DNA from: Copromyces sp. CBS 386.78 | Lineage: Eukaryota > Ascomycota > Sordariomycetes > Sordariales > Sordariaceae | Direction: 5' to 3' | Assembly (NCBI GenBank): GCA_030685235.1 | Contig: MU839113.1 | Span: 310,001 to 374,000 of the forward strand | Length of the DNA: 64,000 bases | Shown: positions 24,500 to 36,367 of the stretch, in pieces | How positions within the stretch are numbered: position 1 is the first letter of the stretch | Layout of the letters: each line of letters starts with the position of its first letter | Translations under genes and position numbers: made by a program | Notes under the pieces: generated by a model | Seen by the model: the letters and a program-made list of their open reading frames with translations, nothing else | Database searches by the model: none | Told to the model about the DNA's origin: nothing

Positions 24500-27400
24500 T
24501 AATTTTGCTATTAATTTTATTTCCTATATCCAATTACGAAGGCAGGGTTTTTATTAAGATTATTGCCCTCCTAATAATTATTTAAAGAAAGTTAATAAAT
24601 TATTTTATTATTATTTAAATACTATTTATAATTAAATGGTTATAGAAATTATCCCCTTTTCGTTTATTAAAACTTCGTTTATAATACGTCGATACGAAAT
24701 CACTTCCTATATTTAACGCCCGTTAAAATAAATAGTAGATATCTAGTATCTACGATTTGGGTACTTAAAATTATAAGTATTCAACTATTTATAAAACATT
24801 AACAGGGTACGGATCTACGGTATACTATTAATTAAATACGATATATATACTATAATAAAGATTAAGCGATAGGTTTACCGTATATTTAGAGATTGCAGTT
24901 ATAAACTAAGGGAAAAATTCGTAATAAATTTCTTCGAATTTAACGAAGGAAGTAATAGGGTTAAATATCTCCTCCTTATTATATGCCGCTAGTTTAATTA
25001 TATTTAGGACTACTACCTATTTAATTATTAAATAATTATTATCGTTATTACATTAATATTCTATATTAATATATTTAAATAGCGGTACAATATTAGCGTT
25101 AAAACCTTCGAATTCGATAACGAATTTATAAATAATAAGATCTAATAAAAGTTATTATAACGAAGAATAATAATTAAACCTTTTATTCCTAATATATAAG
25201 TATAAAATAGTAGGGTAGAATATTTAAGGGGTATAATTAAGGAAAAATATAATACTATATTAATAAGCTTGAAATTTCTAATCGATTTATAGCTAAAAAT
25301 TACTACTGCAATTATCTATTTTATTAATAAATCCCTTTAGTACTTTTATAATTAGAAATTTCTATTTAAATGGTTTTATACCTATATTATTCAATAATAC
25401 GGTTATTAAAAAGTATATAAATTAGATTTAAGTTACTTTAAAGTTTATAGTTGTAAGGCTTTTATAATAATAAATACCGCCTAAAAGAAAAAGAAGCGGC
25501 GTTAAAAGTATTTATTTAAGGTATAAATAGGTTTCTTTATCGGTTATTTAACGACTTTAATTTATTATATATAGAATCCGTATATAAACCGGATTATTTA
25601 GACTAAAAATATGATCTTTAATAAGGAGATTACGTATAATCCAAATTTTAAAAAGCTAAAAGAGGATTTACAAATTAATAGCGAGGAGTTAGCGGATTTA
25701 TTTAATAAATTTAATAAGTTATATAATTAATTTTCGAAGATATCCGAATTATTAAAAAGAAAAGACTACGGCCTATAAAATAATATCGATAATAGTAATA
25801 TTAAATTATTATTATTAAACCTTCTAAATAGAAATTACAAATAAAATTAAAATACCTCTTAAGAAGAGGACGGTTAATTATAAGAAGGAGCCAATCCGTA
25901 TTATATTTTAAATAAAATATTTATCGAATATATTACAGGTATATATTTATTGCTTCTATTAACCCCGCCGGCAATATTTAACGTAAGTTATATAATAGAC
26001 CGAATAGTTTATAAATATTTACATTAGTAAAAACCTTAGGAAGCCGTATTTAATATTAGGAAATTATTTTAATTAATTTTTAAAACGATAGGGAAAATTA
26101 TTATTAAGGCGGAAGTATATTAGTTAATTATTAAATTAAACCGATTTAATAGAGTTTATTGACGAAATTTACTTTTAGTACTTAAGTATTATAGCGATTT
26201 AAATAACCACTTATTAAGTTAGCTCTTTAAAGAGGTAAAAAAGACTTATTTATAGAATTATAAAAATATAAAAATATAAATTGAAGTTAGTAAGGATATA
26301 TTGTAGTTACGAAGTAAATAAATTTTCGATTATATATAGGTATACGTTTATAAATTCAATGAGAATAGGACGTTTAATAAGTATAAAGTATAATTCGTCG
26401 TAAGAGGCGATTAATAGAATAAGAATAGTATAAATACGTACGCTTTTACCTTAGTAAGGAGGTCGTTTAAATTTATTATTATTCTCGTTATAAGATTCAA
26501 TTTCGAATTAATTTAATACGATGCGGTTAATGCCTTCGTTAACGTATATTTCGATAAGGAGATCTATATATATATGCCTCCCGGGTATTAAATCCTTAGT
26601 AAGGTCTTTAAATTAATTAAAGTACTATATAGTTTACGACGAGTACTTCTATTATAGTAAAGGGAGTTCAGCGGTACGTTTAAATCTATAGGCTTCGAAG
26701 TAATCCCTAAAGATCTATATATTATAAAGAAGAATAGTATCCTTATATTTTATTATATTAACGATATTGTATTTACGTTTAATAAGAATAAGATAGAGGA
26801 AGTTAATAGATATATTATAAAACTATAATCGAAATATTATTTTATAAGAGGAAACGAGCTCTAATAGTTTTTAGGTATTAAAGTTATCCGTAATTGAGAT
26901 TAGAGAAAAATTTGGCTATTATAGGAAGCCTATATCGAAAAAATTTCTAAATTATTTAAATCCAGCTTTTAATCTACTCTAATACTTATAGGGTATATAG
27001 AATTAATTCCTTACGAAGGTACTACTAACTATATACAAATCTACTTTTACTAAATTAACGTAGGATCACTACTATATATAGCGGTTAATATATAATTAAC
27101 TATCGTATTTTTAATAAGTAAATTGGTACGATACAATTATAATCCTAGTCCTGCCTATTTAATAGTTAACGAGAAAGTAATATAATACTTTCGAACTACT
27201 AAGATTTAAGTATTATATTTCGGCGGTAGCGACCGATTGGAGATAACCTTAGATACTTTATTTACAAATAATTTAAGCGATCGAAAAAACTTATAAGGTT
27301 TTACGATTAAATTCTATAATAGTTTAATTTACTAGGGTATAATTAAATAAACCGCTATCGTAACCTTAATAATAAAGGTAAAATTATACGCAATTAAAAG

Positions 27401-27800
27401 GGTGGCTAAGGAAACCCTATTTATAATGCGGTTAATATCCGTTCTAGGGGTAAGGCTATTAAAAGATCCTATCCCTATTCTATAATACAATAATAAGTAG
27501 ACTATTAAGGCGCTTACAAAAGAAACTCCTACCTTTAGTACTAAAATAAAATATATAAATATTTATAAATATTGGTTAAGGGAGGAGATCGTTATTAAAA
27601 AGACGTTTAAGATCGAATATTTAAATACGAAATTAATATTAGTAAATAAATTAATAAAAGTACTAGATATTCTAAAGTATAAAAGGTTTAAAGAGCTTTT
27701 AGGTATAGTAAAAAGATTACCCTGAAAGAAGGATAATCCGGGACTAGAAGAGATCGATCCAAACGATTTAGATGAGAAATTAGGTTTGAATATATAAGAA
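24500..27800 (+). pseudogene. Copia pol relic (integrase, RT, RNase H)
   Basis: Visible motifs include an integrase stretch ending in N-x-R-V-E-Y near 25215, an RT segment F-K-L-I-K-V-L-Y-S-L-R-R near 26610-26645 and an RT catalytic box Y-Y-I-N-D-I at 26751-26768, where the active form has YVDD or YIDD; the N reflects a G-to-A change. The RNase H part ends in a charged tail near 27790. Numerous in-frame TAA and TAG codons of RIP type are present. Confidence 0.8.
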
Positions 27801-27850
27801 ATCTATAAATAATTTTATTTTTAACTTCAAAATAGGTAAAAGAGGTTTGC

Positions 27851-28039
27851 AAGTAAGGGGGTGTATTAAATTGTAGGGTGGAGATCTCAATTAGATAAGG
27901 CGAGTCCCAATCACCTAATTAAGGTCTTAGCATTTCCGGGATACCCGAATACCCCCCAGACCTTCTGGAGCGGATTAGTTATATAGCTAGTTTCTAGACA
28001 GTTCAATTAACCAGATCACACACTAGTAAATCTGATACA
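27851..28039 (+). repeat. 3' LTR of the Copia element with adjacent polypurine tract
   Basis: A purine tract AAGTAAGGGGG (27851-27861) is followed by a 178-bp LTR (27862-28039) that starts TGTATTA and ends TGATACA, a seven-base terminal inverted repeat if one C-to-T change is allowed. The 5' LTR is outside the window, so this cannot be confirmed by a partner. It marks the edge of the repeat block. Confidence 0.7.
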
Positions 28040-28537
28040 ACCCGCCCCTCTGTGGCGCAATGGGTCACCATCACCAGCCACACTTGATCTCCAAGTGGCT
28101 GGTGAAATTCCATTCGAGACCTCTCCAAACTGCCGTTTCCTTCAGTTGCAACGCCAATTTTCCGGTTTCACCTTCCCCGAGAAGCACCTATAAGAATAGT
28201 TTCTAAAATACCTAGTCTACATAGGCTACACTGCTTGGACCCTCTACTGAGTGGTTTGACTTCACAATTGGCAAGTGCATGTATCATGATGTTCTGGCTT
28301 ATTATTCGGCCCTGCCCGTGGAGATTGAGAACAGGCAAGCGTTCCTGCCGTGCTCAGTGGACCACTGCAGTGTTAATTTCCTCCTCTTCCTTTCCTTTGA
28401 CAATAAACCTGTAACCTACTACCATCGCTTGAAGTTTCAATCCATCACACTACACCATCTGGCCGACCTCCCGGTGTTCCCAGACATCAATCAACAGTGA
28501 CTTTGCCGTCAGGACCGCGCAGTGTACTGACCATCTG
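28040..28537. other. Intergenic between the repeat block and the first Hsp70-like gene
   Basis: Composition turns abruptly to genic here. A hairpin with an 11-bp perfect stem (28071-28081 with 28095-28105, 13-nt loop) is the only clear structure. The rest should be the 3' UTR and terminator of the minus-strand gene that follows. No coding sequence is supported. Confidence 0.5.
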
Positions 28538-30902
28538 TTATCCCCGGTATTGCACATTAACCTCTCGCTCGATCGTATCGTTACCGACTCTTAACGACCA
28601 TTTGGGCTCGCCCTCAAATTTCATCATCAACCGCAAGTTGTTCATGCGGCGGTGGACGTTGCCCATCGAATCCCAAATTTGTGGCAACTCGGTCCAAGGA
28701 ACGTGGATGTCATAGTTGATGGTGCACAGATGTTGGACAGACCCCGTTTGGTCTCTCCTCACAGGTGGATTCTCAGCATCGCTGGTCATGATGTATAGTT
28801 CCACGTTCCTCAGGTTGTCCGGAGTGCGGATGTACTTGTAGAATTCATATTCTACCGGCTCTCGGTTATCCACCGGCTCGTTCTACACCAGTCTTGTCAG
28901 CACTTGGATTCCCTTGGAGAGTCCTCGCACCCTTGGAGCTTTCCATACCTGTTTGAGGTACCAGAACATCCTATAGACCATTTCCTTGCCATCGGGATTC
29001 GTGTAACATCGGTCTATTGACCGGTCCAGAGGTGGATTCACTCTTTCGACGGGACAGCCAAGCTCGACACCGTAGCTGAACCTGGCTACTCGCGAGACGA
29101 CTGAAGGCAGTGTCGGGATGGTGTCGGATGCCCCCTTCAAGACAGCAATCACAGCTCCTCTTGCTACAGCCGACCATCTGCGTCAGGATTCAAGGTCAGT
29201 CAACAGCCCGTCTAATGCATGAGGGGTTCTACTCTGGGTCACTGATGGGGTTCATACGCTCGTTTTGGCTGCAGTACGTTATGATGCTGTCCATTGAGCT
29301 GATTGTACAAGTAGGGCGAACCACCAAGACCGCCAACCAGAAGAATATTCTGTGCATCGATTGTTAGCCATAGAGACAACGTCCTCCGTTGATTCCAAGC
29401 TTACCTTTGGGCCGTCTCCGTATTTCTCCCGGATCAGGGCTATCTGCTCAGCAATGAGGGTCCGAATACCCGTGAAGGTCTTGTGGAAGAAAAATTCGAC
29501 AGTATCTCTGTAAAGCAGTCAGTTCATTCCCCCATTCAGTACTGCGGAAAATGTACCTCTACTTACTTGGGAACAGGGAATCTGTCTGTAGTGCCTTTGA
29601 ACATCTTTGAGAGCCTTGAGAAGACCCTGGGTGGAGGCCTGATCACAAATGTGTCTTGAGTCTCTCTGCCACTGAAGGTTCGCTTCATAGTGTGCTCCCA
29701 CTCGTCGTTCATAAATAGGCGAAAGTCATTGGCCTCGACCTTTCCAAATTTGAGACCGGATTTATCCTTTATCCAGTCCTCGAATGCGGTGTCTACGAGG
29801 AAAGCACCACAAAGTTTGCCTGTAAGCACCACTGTTAGTGGATATACCTATCATCAGATTCGACCGTTTCCTTACCGTCTCCTTTAACAGCTTCCTTGAC
29901 CTGGAAAGGGTCGGTCGAAGTCACCTCGTAGCTAATGATGTCCTAGCCGAAAAGTTAGTCGAGTTTGATACGACGACGACGATGGAACCAAGAGCCACAC
30001 AACGTACCACCGTGCCACCGCCACAGTCACAAACGACAAAGGTCTCTCCGACCTCGATGTCCGGATGATTCCTTCGTTCATATAATGTTGACAAGGCTGC
30101 AGCTTCCGGCTCTTCAACCAAGATGAGCTTTGTTTCGCCAATTCTCCTTCTCTCCTCAATACCCGCCCTTCTAGCCGCCTCCTTCAGTCTTTCTCGCGCA
30201 TATGCCGGCCAGATAGCGGGCACAGTCACAGCGACCTTCAAAGGCAACGTATCGATACTAGGGAACTCACGTCTGATATCTTGCAGCGTGTGATCCCATA
30301 TTTGCTTGAGAAATTCCCCAATCAGGGTGACTACGCCCTCTCCCCAGGATTCTGGAAGCATCTCCAGTTGTTGACGCGCCCGTCCCAAATACCGTGAGTT
30401 GCGGACATCTTCTTGGGCGTCTTGATGGTTGAGCAGCAGCAGCTTGAACCAGCGAATTGGATCGTGGTTTCTGGGAATCAAATAACCCCAGTCACCCGTC
30501 CCAAGGTCGACTTGGGTGGGAATCTGCACCTCATCTCGCAGGCTGGAGTCGATGGAAGGCCAGCCTGTCACATCATGGATAATCTCTGGGTCGTCCGAGT
30601 AGGCCCATGAAGCCCCCGAGTAGCTGGATTGAGTTAACCCACAGAAACAGGAACCAGCTCTTACAATGACCCGAGGATGTTACTTACGTTGTTCCGAAGT
30701 CAATCCCAATTGCAATGTACCTCTGAGGACGGTCTCGCCTTGGTCGTGATCGGTCGTGGGATGCTGATACTGCTGGTCTCGAGGATTGGGGAGCAAATTG
30801 GCCGTGCCCGTAACTTGATTGATAAGGCGGTGCTGGGCTAGGAGGGTACTCCAAGGAGCCGAACATTCTCGCAGCGTGTAGGGGAGGGCTTCTTGACGAC
30901 AT
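28538..30902 (-). CDS. Hsp70/HSPA12-like ATPase, copy 1 (644 aa)
   Basis: Eight exons: 30902-30688, 30623-30008, 29942-29876, 29819-29567, 29507-29405, 29349-29243, 29177-28949 and 28882-28538; frame is kept throughout. The N-terminal 60 residues are disordered and Pro/Ser/Arg-rich. The actin-fold ATPase follows with phosphate loop 1 (IGIDFGTT), a VAVTVPA segment, phosphate loop 2 (CDCGGGTVDI) and the adenosine motif (LVGGLGGSPYL). It lacks an Hsp70 substrate-binding domain and EEVD tail; the last 115 or so residues form an unrecognised domain. HSPA12-type proteins of this kind are common in fungi, and the client is unknown. It is divergent from the GTPase gene at 31730, and its first six introns match those of copy 2. 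Start chosen as the ATG before the phosphate-loop exon. Confidence 0.85.
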
Positions 30903-31729
30903 TTTGGACTACGTACTCGGATCAGCGACTTTCATTTCACTTCAACATAACACCTTGCTCTTTATACGACCAAATTAGAGATAGACAGAGGACTGTCCGT
31001 CTTAAGTCAGAGTTCTCTGTTGGAATAGCTCGATGCCGTTGCTTGATCAAAGGCAAACCATGGCGGGGATATACAACCCACCCTCGGCGAAAATCACCTT
31101 TCTTATTTTTCTTTTCTTAGATGCCAGAGCCTTGTCGCTCTGGCCGAAGACGCTACTGCTGCCTTCCACAACCAGCTCGCGCGCTGGTTGTTACCCCTCA
31201 CCACCTCCGCCCCAAAGATGGGCATGAGGCTGAGAACCAGAGCCCATGATTGGGGAGGCGCCTGCAATGGTTGCCTTCTTTGAGCGGGCTTATCGCCATA
31301 CGCACTTTGGACTTTACTAATACTTTCTCACTTGGCCCAATGACTCATACGATGCGTGTCGATATTGAGTCGGCAGTGAAACCGTGGCTGTTCATTTGAA
31401 CATCTAGCCCGTGTTCGGGCATCGTTGGGCGTGAACGGCTGAAAGATCGTGCATCACAAACAGACGCTTGGCTGGCGTCTACACAGCCTGATCATGGCAG
31501 GACGACATCGAGTAGGTATCTGGAGGCGAGTCAAGAGTTTGGCCACAGGGTTAGTCTCTTCGTTCGCAATAACGACATCTCGTACCCGAACCATACATGC
31601 GCAGAGGAGCACCCGGCCTGGTAGAGTTAGACATCACATCAAATAGGGCTATTCGAGCTCCTACTCAATGGCATAGCGGCAAAAAGGATTTACTCAAAGG
31701 TCATACATCATCAGTACACTTCAGCCAAC
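30903..31729. promoter_or_regulatory. Shared divergent promoter of ATPase copy 1 and GTPase copy 1
   Basis: These 827 bp separate two divergent start codons, so both promoters must lie here. No convincing heat-shock element array or TATA box was identified by eye. Small ORFs in the stretch have no family resemblance. Confidence 0.5.
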
Positions 31730-32842
31730 ATGGTGACAAGAAGGGATCCCCGTACGGACGGAATGGTGTTAGTAATGGGCGTCACCGGGGCTGGAAAGAG
31801 CACCTTCATCAACACACTCAAACCGCATTCCGTTCAAGTTGGTCATGATCTTGAATCAAGTAAGTGAAATCATCAACGTTACCCACCAGGCAAAACTTCA
31901 CTAACCAATTTTAACCAACCACAAGTTCGAGCGCCTCCCCAGGCCGTCCAGATGTTCCTCGATGAAGACGAGCACCTCTCCGTCACCGTCGTAGACACGC
32001 CAGGCTTCGACGACACCTGGCGCTCGGACGCAGAAATCCTCGCCGAGATCACCGAGTATCTCGCTACACAATACGCTTTAAGGATCCCGCTCAAGGGCAT
32101 CATATACTTGCACCCCATCTGCGAGAACAGGATGAAGGGCTCTGCCCGCAAGTACTTTGATATGTTCCGACTCTTGTGCGGCGACCAGGCGCTCAAGAAC
32201 GTCATGCTCGTCACCACTCGCTGGGATACCGTCGGCCAAGCGCCCGACCGGATAGGCGAGGCGCTGCGGCGCGAGCAAGACCTGCTGGACAATTGGTGGA
32301 AGCCGATGTTGAGACAGGGCGCTAGTTCCGCGCAGTTCAAGGGGACCAGAGCGTCGGCTGAGGCGATGGTGCTTGAGCTGGTGAGGGATCGGGACGATGT
32401 GGTGTTAGATGTCCAACGAGAGCTCGTGGATGGGCATAAGAAAGTTGGGGAGACTACAGTGGGGATGCCGTTTATGAATCAGCTGGATAGTGACATTGTC
32501 AAGTGGAAGAGGGTGCTGGCGAAGGCTGACGAGGATTTGGCGCAGGCGAAGGAAAGGGAGAGAGAGCTGCGCAGTCAGGGGCTGAGGGGCGATGCGATGA
32601 AAGACTTGGAGGACCATGTCAGGTTGTTGAAGAAGAGAAGAAGAGAGGCGGAGAAGGTCGTGAAACAGTTGGAGACTACTCAAAAGAAGATTCAGGTCAA
32701 GGTAGGTGAGAAAGTGAAGCTGCAAGTGGGAGAAAAGATATCGTCCTTGGGAGGAAGAATTGACCCCGTGTCAATTGGGATAGCAGTGTTCGCCGCGGTG
32801 TTGAACATCACTCTCACCGTTGTGAAGTTCGCGGTCATGTAA
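31730..32842 (+). CDS. AIG1-like P-loop GTPase with C-terminal hydrophobic tail, copy 1 (348 aa)
   Basis: Two exons, 31730-31859 and 31926-32842, with a 66-bp GT-AG intron in phase 1. G1 is GVTGAGKST at residues 17-25, G3 is DTPGFDDTW from residue 67, and a G4-like TTRWD is at 140-144, where classical G proteins have NKxD. Residues about 230-300 are rich in Lys/Glu/Arg with heptad-like spacing, a likely coiled coil. The last 24 or so residues are strongly hydrophobic and end at the C-terminus, as in tail-anchored GTPases of the GIMAP type. It is divergent from the Hsp70-like gene and paralogous to the gene at 40742. Role inferred only: nucleotide-dependent switch, possibly membrane-bound. Confidence 0.85.
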
Positions 32843-33622
32843 GATCCCATGGTACGTCTACGAAACACACATAACGAGTGCTCTCGCTCTACGAAGTAAG
32901 ATACGGAAAAGCAAGGCCATAGAATCGAAATAACCTGCGATGTTGAGCAAAGCAGGGTGTATTAATGTGTTCGTTGTGTCCGAATCACTACTGCTATGGC
33001 CATTCAGACACACACAATTGTGTGACATCTAGGCATCGTGAATGGGTTTAAGCCAGACTTTCATGGAATCTTCCAGGGTGATCTGTAAAGAAAAACAGAC
33101 CAGAACAAGAGAAAATCAGGCTGGAACGCGGATACCCGAGGACAGGCAGAGACGCCGGGGCCATGGTCAGCGTGGCTTGGGTCGAGACTTGGTGGCATGA
33201 TGCCGCCCTACATTTCCTTCACACCAAGTTGAAGACCGATAAACAAGGGAATGGGCGGACAGGCACTGGCTCCTCGATATTCCCCTCTTTCTGCCTGACG
33301 ATAATGTAGTAACACTGTGCCAGGTGCCTTCTAGACCACTGACCAAGGCCGAGGCTGTGGGGGCTGAGAGTATCTCGAGGTGCTTAGCTTCATACCTTCC
33401 TTCCAACCATAACTTTCCGTTGGCATTCATCCTCCCATGTATGCATGGTTTTCTTTGAAAGTTACACTCTCAGAACGTTAGGCCCCGATACGGTTTATCC
33501 CAAATTTTTCCCTGCGCCAGAAAGCCCGTCTTCGGTCCGCCATCACCATCCGACACTTAGGTCTATCGGAGTGTCTCTTATCACTCTTCTACGGTTTCTT
33601 TTCGAATCACTTTTGAAGAACG
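32843..33622. other. Intergenic between GTPase copy 1 and the poly-Q gene
   Basis: These 780 bp should contain the GTPase 3' UTR and the next gene's promoter. A minus-strand 87-codon ORF (33167-33430) has no recognisable features and is not called. Confidence 0.4.
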
Positions 33623-36367
33623 ATGGGTAACAATCACTACCCTCCTAACTCTTCCCAGGTAGCCGCTTCGCCTGGCCGGTTTGCACCGCACCCTGCTCCT
33701 CCCGTTGCTACAGTCAGCCTTTCTACCACCAGTCCAAACTGGGGACACGACGATGCTGGTCGTCGTCATCGCAGTTTTGACACGCCTAGAAACCGAGCTG
33801 TCCCTTTGTTACCGGCACTCTCATCTACAAAGAAGACATCACTCGTCAAAAGATTTATCAACCACTTTAACAATAGTGCCAACCACCTCTCCATGAGGTC
33901 AGAAAGCAGGCTTGATAATCCGGACGACGGCTTTGACCGCACCGGCAATGGAGGTTTCTACCTCCCAGAGTCGAAGGTCGATACGGTGGTAGAGGTATTA
34001 GCCTCATCAATCACAAACAGCACACAGTCACCGGGATCGGCCATACATCACAAACAACTACCATTGCCTCCTCCGAGAGCTCCAACGGCTCCTCCAATGT
34101 TTGGAACATTCGACACTGAGCGGCCACTTCCTGTAGATGGAGGCACTGCCCGGAAGGGAATGTCCCTTGATTTAAGTCTGGTTTCTTCAACGGTCTCTCG
34201 TCCCGTTCTCATGTCGCAGCTTTCGGACAAACCATCTCTTGGTAACCGGGCTCTCGGAAAGGATGCTTCACCTACCGAAACCATTCCACTCTCGAGCATA
34301 CCAAGATCTTTCGGCACTCAACTTCAAGAAACACAAGGAACCGAGCAAACGATGGTAGCCGCGGGAACTATACGAGTACTTGACCAAACACTACGGCAAT
34401 CGCCTCAACATTTCCAGCAAAACCAATGCCTCCGCTCTCAGTCCGTTCCTTACACCGAGTTTCATTTCAACCCTGTATCAGGGCAGACCCCCAATTTAAC
34501 CACGTACCACACGAATAACAAAAGATCATCAGCTCTCTATCCTAGCAATAACTCTGCAACCAGCAGCCCCGTCAGTCCCTCTTCTACTACATACGGCAGC
34601 AGTGATATCCCCAAGAGGAAGAAGTTGCCTCCATCGCAGCCCTCAAAACTTCAGCAACAACAACAACAACAACAACGCCCTCAACAGCAAACCCAACAGC
34701 ATCAACAACCGCAACAAGATCAACGGCCATCACACAGCCGAAGACAGAGCCAACTGAACCAAGCCCCTGTCTTCCAAGAACTGGAAAACTGCAATATCTT
34801 GCTCGAATCCGAACTCATATCCGAGAGACAGCGAAGTGCCAACCTCCAGAACGAGAACTCAAACCTCCAGAACCAGATTGACGACCTCCGCGATCTACTG
34901 GATGAACTGAACCAGCCACAAGAGTCAGCCAACCACGGGTCTGGAGCGGCAGCGGGTAATTTCCTGCAGGGCAGCGAGGTCCGGCAGCGATGGAAGACGT
35001 TGGGGTGGAAGATACGACAATTTATTCATGCTGTATCTAGCGGGACGGAAATAGGGGATCATCATGGCGGTGTTGAAGATTACGAAGGTAGTGCGGATGG
35101 CGGTGGTGGTGGTGGTGGTGCTGACGATGGCAATGGTGGCAGTAGTAGATGGGGCCAACTATCGAGTGAACAAGCTGTTCTTGGGCGTCAACAGCAACAG
35201 AAGCAGTCAAGGCAGGGACCGGGGGTTCAATCGTCGTCAAAGACCCCGACAACCAATGCCAATGACATCTTGCGATCTATCACTCCTCATTACCGTACGC
35301 TGCTAGCGATGAAGGATGGCCGGCAATTGTTGGCTGAAGCAGCGATCTGGTCTCTTTTGGTAAAGGAGGTGTTTGGCACAAGGGAGACGGCTAGCTGGAT
35401 GCATTGGGCTGGGACGTTGTCTGGTCATTTGCGGGTTATGGGTAAGTTCCATTCTTTAGGTTCCCTTCTTTCCTCGTGGTACTTGGCAGTCTGGTTTCCC
35501 TCTTTGAGAGTTGACGAAGACTGACGATCAACAAAAACAAATCCAGTAGCAGAAGGCTTCCAACGCGGCAACCACCAAAACTCCAAAGAATTCCACCGCT
35601 GGCGTTGCCACACCGCCAGCTTTCTCGCCACACTCCCCAGCGAAGGCGACGTGCGAGCCCACGCAGAGCTCGTAGTCCAAAGACTCGAGCATACCCTCTG
35701 GTACACTCTCACTGGCGGCGGCGGCAGCGGTCCGACGGGTACCGGTAACAAATCCAAAGCATTCCGCGGCGGCGGCGGCAGCCGGGGCAAGGTTGGTAAT
35801 CTCAACAACCTCCGTTCCGGACTCGTAGAAATAGTCCTCTCCGCCATTCAGTTCGACAAGGATCTCTGCCAACAGCAAGCATTTTGGTACTGCCAGTATC
35901 CGACAAGTACTACAGGCAGGGACAAAAACGGCACCACACGCTTCGATCCTCAACAGATGGAAGCTCTGAACGGAGACAGCAAAAGTGTCGGTTCGGGAGC
36001 CGTAGTAACGTTGATGGTTTCTCCGATGCTAGTCAAAGCAGGCGACTCCTACGGCAAAGGGTATGACGTGTCGGAGACGATGGAGAAGAGCGTGGTGCAT
36101 GTGGTGAGTAAGTATTGGGAAGATAACGGGTATTCACCGCCGCCGTCGCCGTCGCCGGCTCCGACATCGTCGAGGAGCAGAGGTAGAGGTATGAGCTTAA
36201 CGGGCATTTATAGAGCTCCGTCTTCAAGGTCAGGGAGGATGCATGTCGGCGGGCCACCGGCGGGGAAAATGAAGGAGGGGAAGAAGGGAAAGGGGAAGAA
36301 ATTTTGGGGCGGGTTGAAAAGGAGGACTGCGTTTAAGGTTACAAGGTCTGACATGTATGATGACTGA
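33623..36367 (+). CDS. Unrecognised fungal protein with poly-Q, coiled coil and C-terminal domain (879 aa)
   Basis: Two exons, 33623-35441 and 35547-36367, joined by a 105-bp GT-AG intron with an ACTGAC branch site; frame is kept. Residues 1-340 look disordered and Ser/Pro-rich. A glutamine-rich tract follows (about 342-370), then a heptad-rich coiled coil (about 390-440), then a folded-looking region with many Trp and aliphatic residues (from about 450, continuing across the intron) broken by a Gly run encoded by GGT repeats at 35095-35120. The C-terminus is basic (GKKGKGKKFWGG). I do not recognise a family. It lies between the two ATPase/GTPase pairs, which may be coincidence or a functional association. 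The start is the first in-frame ATG. Confidence 0.7.
34651..34735 (+). repeat. CAA/CAG glutamine repeat
   Basis: This imperfect trinucleotide run encodes the glutamine-rich tract of the gene at 33623. Such tracts vary in length between strains. Confidence 0.85.

Larger units (their letters stand above)
24489..28039 (+). mobile_element. Copia-type element, 3' part (integrase, RT, RNase H, 3' LTR)
   Basis: This is the continuation of the element begun at 1-1096. After the duplicated GCTTT is removed, the protease frame runs straight into a pre-integrase motif (VAF..NF..N..S..QL). Further on, the plus strand shows a Copia integrase (about 24840-25260), reverse transcriptase (about 26000-26900) and RNase H (about 27030-27600), then a polypurine tract AAGTAAGGGGG and the 3' LTR. 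Stops throughout make it inactive. The domain order integrase before RT is diagnostic of Copia. Confidence 0.85.

Noticed and set aside
1..28039. A CRISPR-like or satellite origin for the AT-rich block
   Set aside because: No regular short repeat array; LTRs, target duplications and pol motifs explain the block as nested RIP-mutated retrotransposons.
28046..28125. tRNA-like sequence with an A-box-like TGGCGCAATGG and a later ATTCGAGACC
   Set aside because: The acceptor ends do not pair, no anticodon loop with T33 can be placed, and the hairpin present has the wrong loop size.
33167..33430. 87-codon minus-strand ORF with an ATG between GTPase copy 1 and the poly-Q gene
   Set aside because: No family resemblance, no splice extension, and it overlaps the expected promoter/3' UTR region.
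35425..35953. Two minus-strand ORFs of about 140 codons opposite the poly-Q gene
   Set aside because: They mirror Gly/Ala and repeat-rich codons of the plus-strand gene and lack their own motifs.
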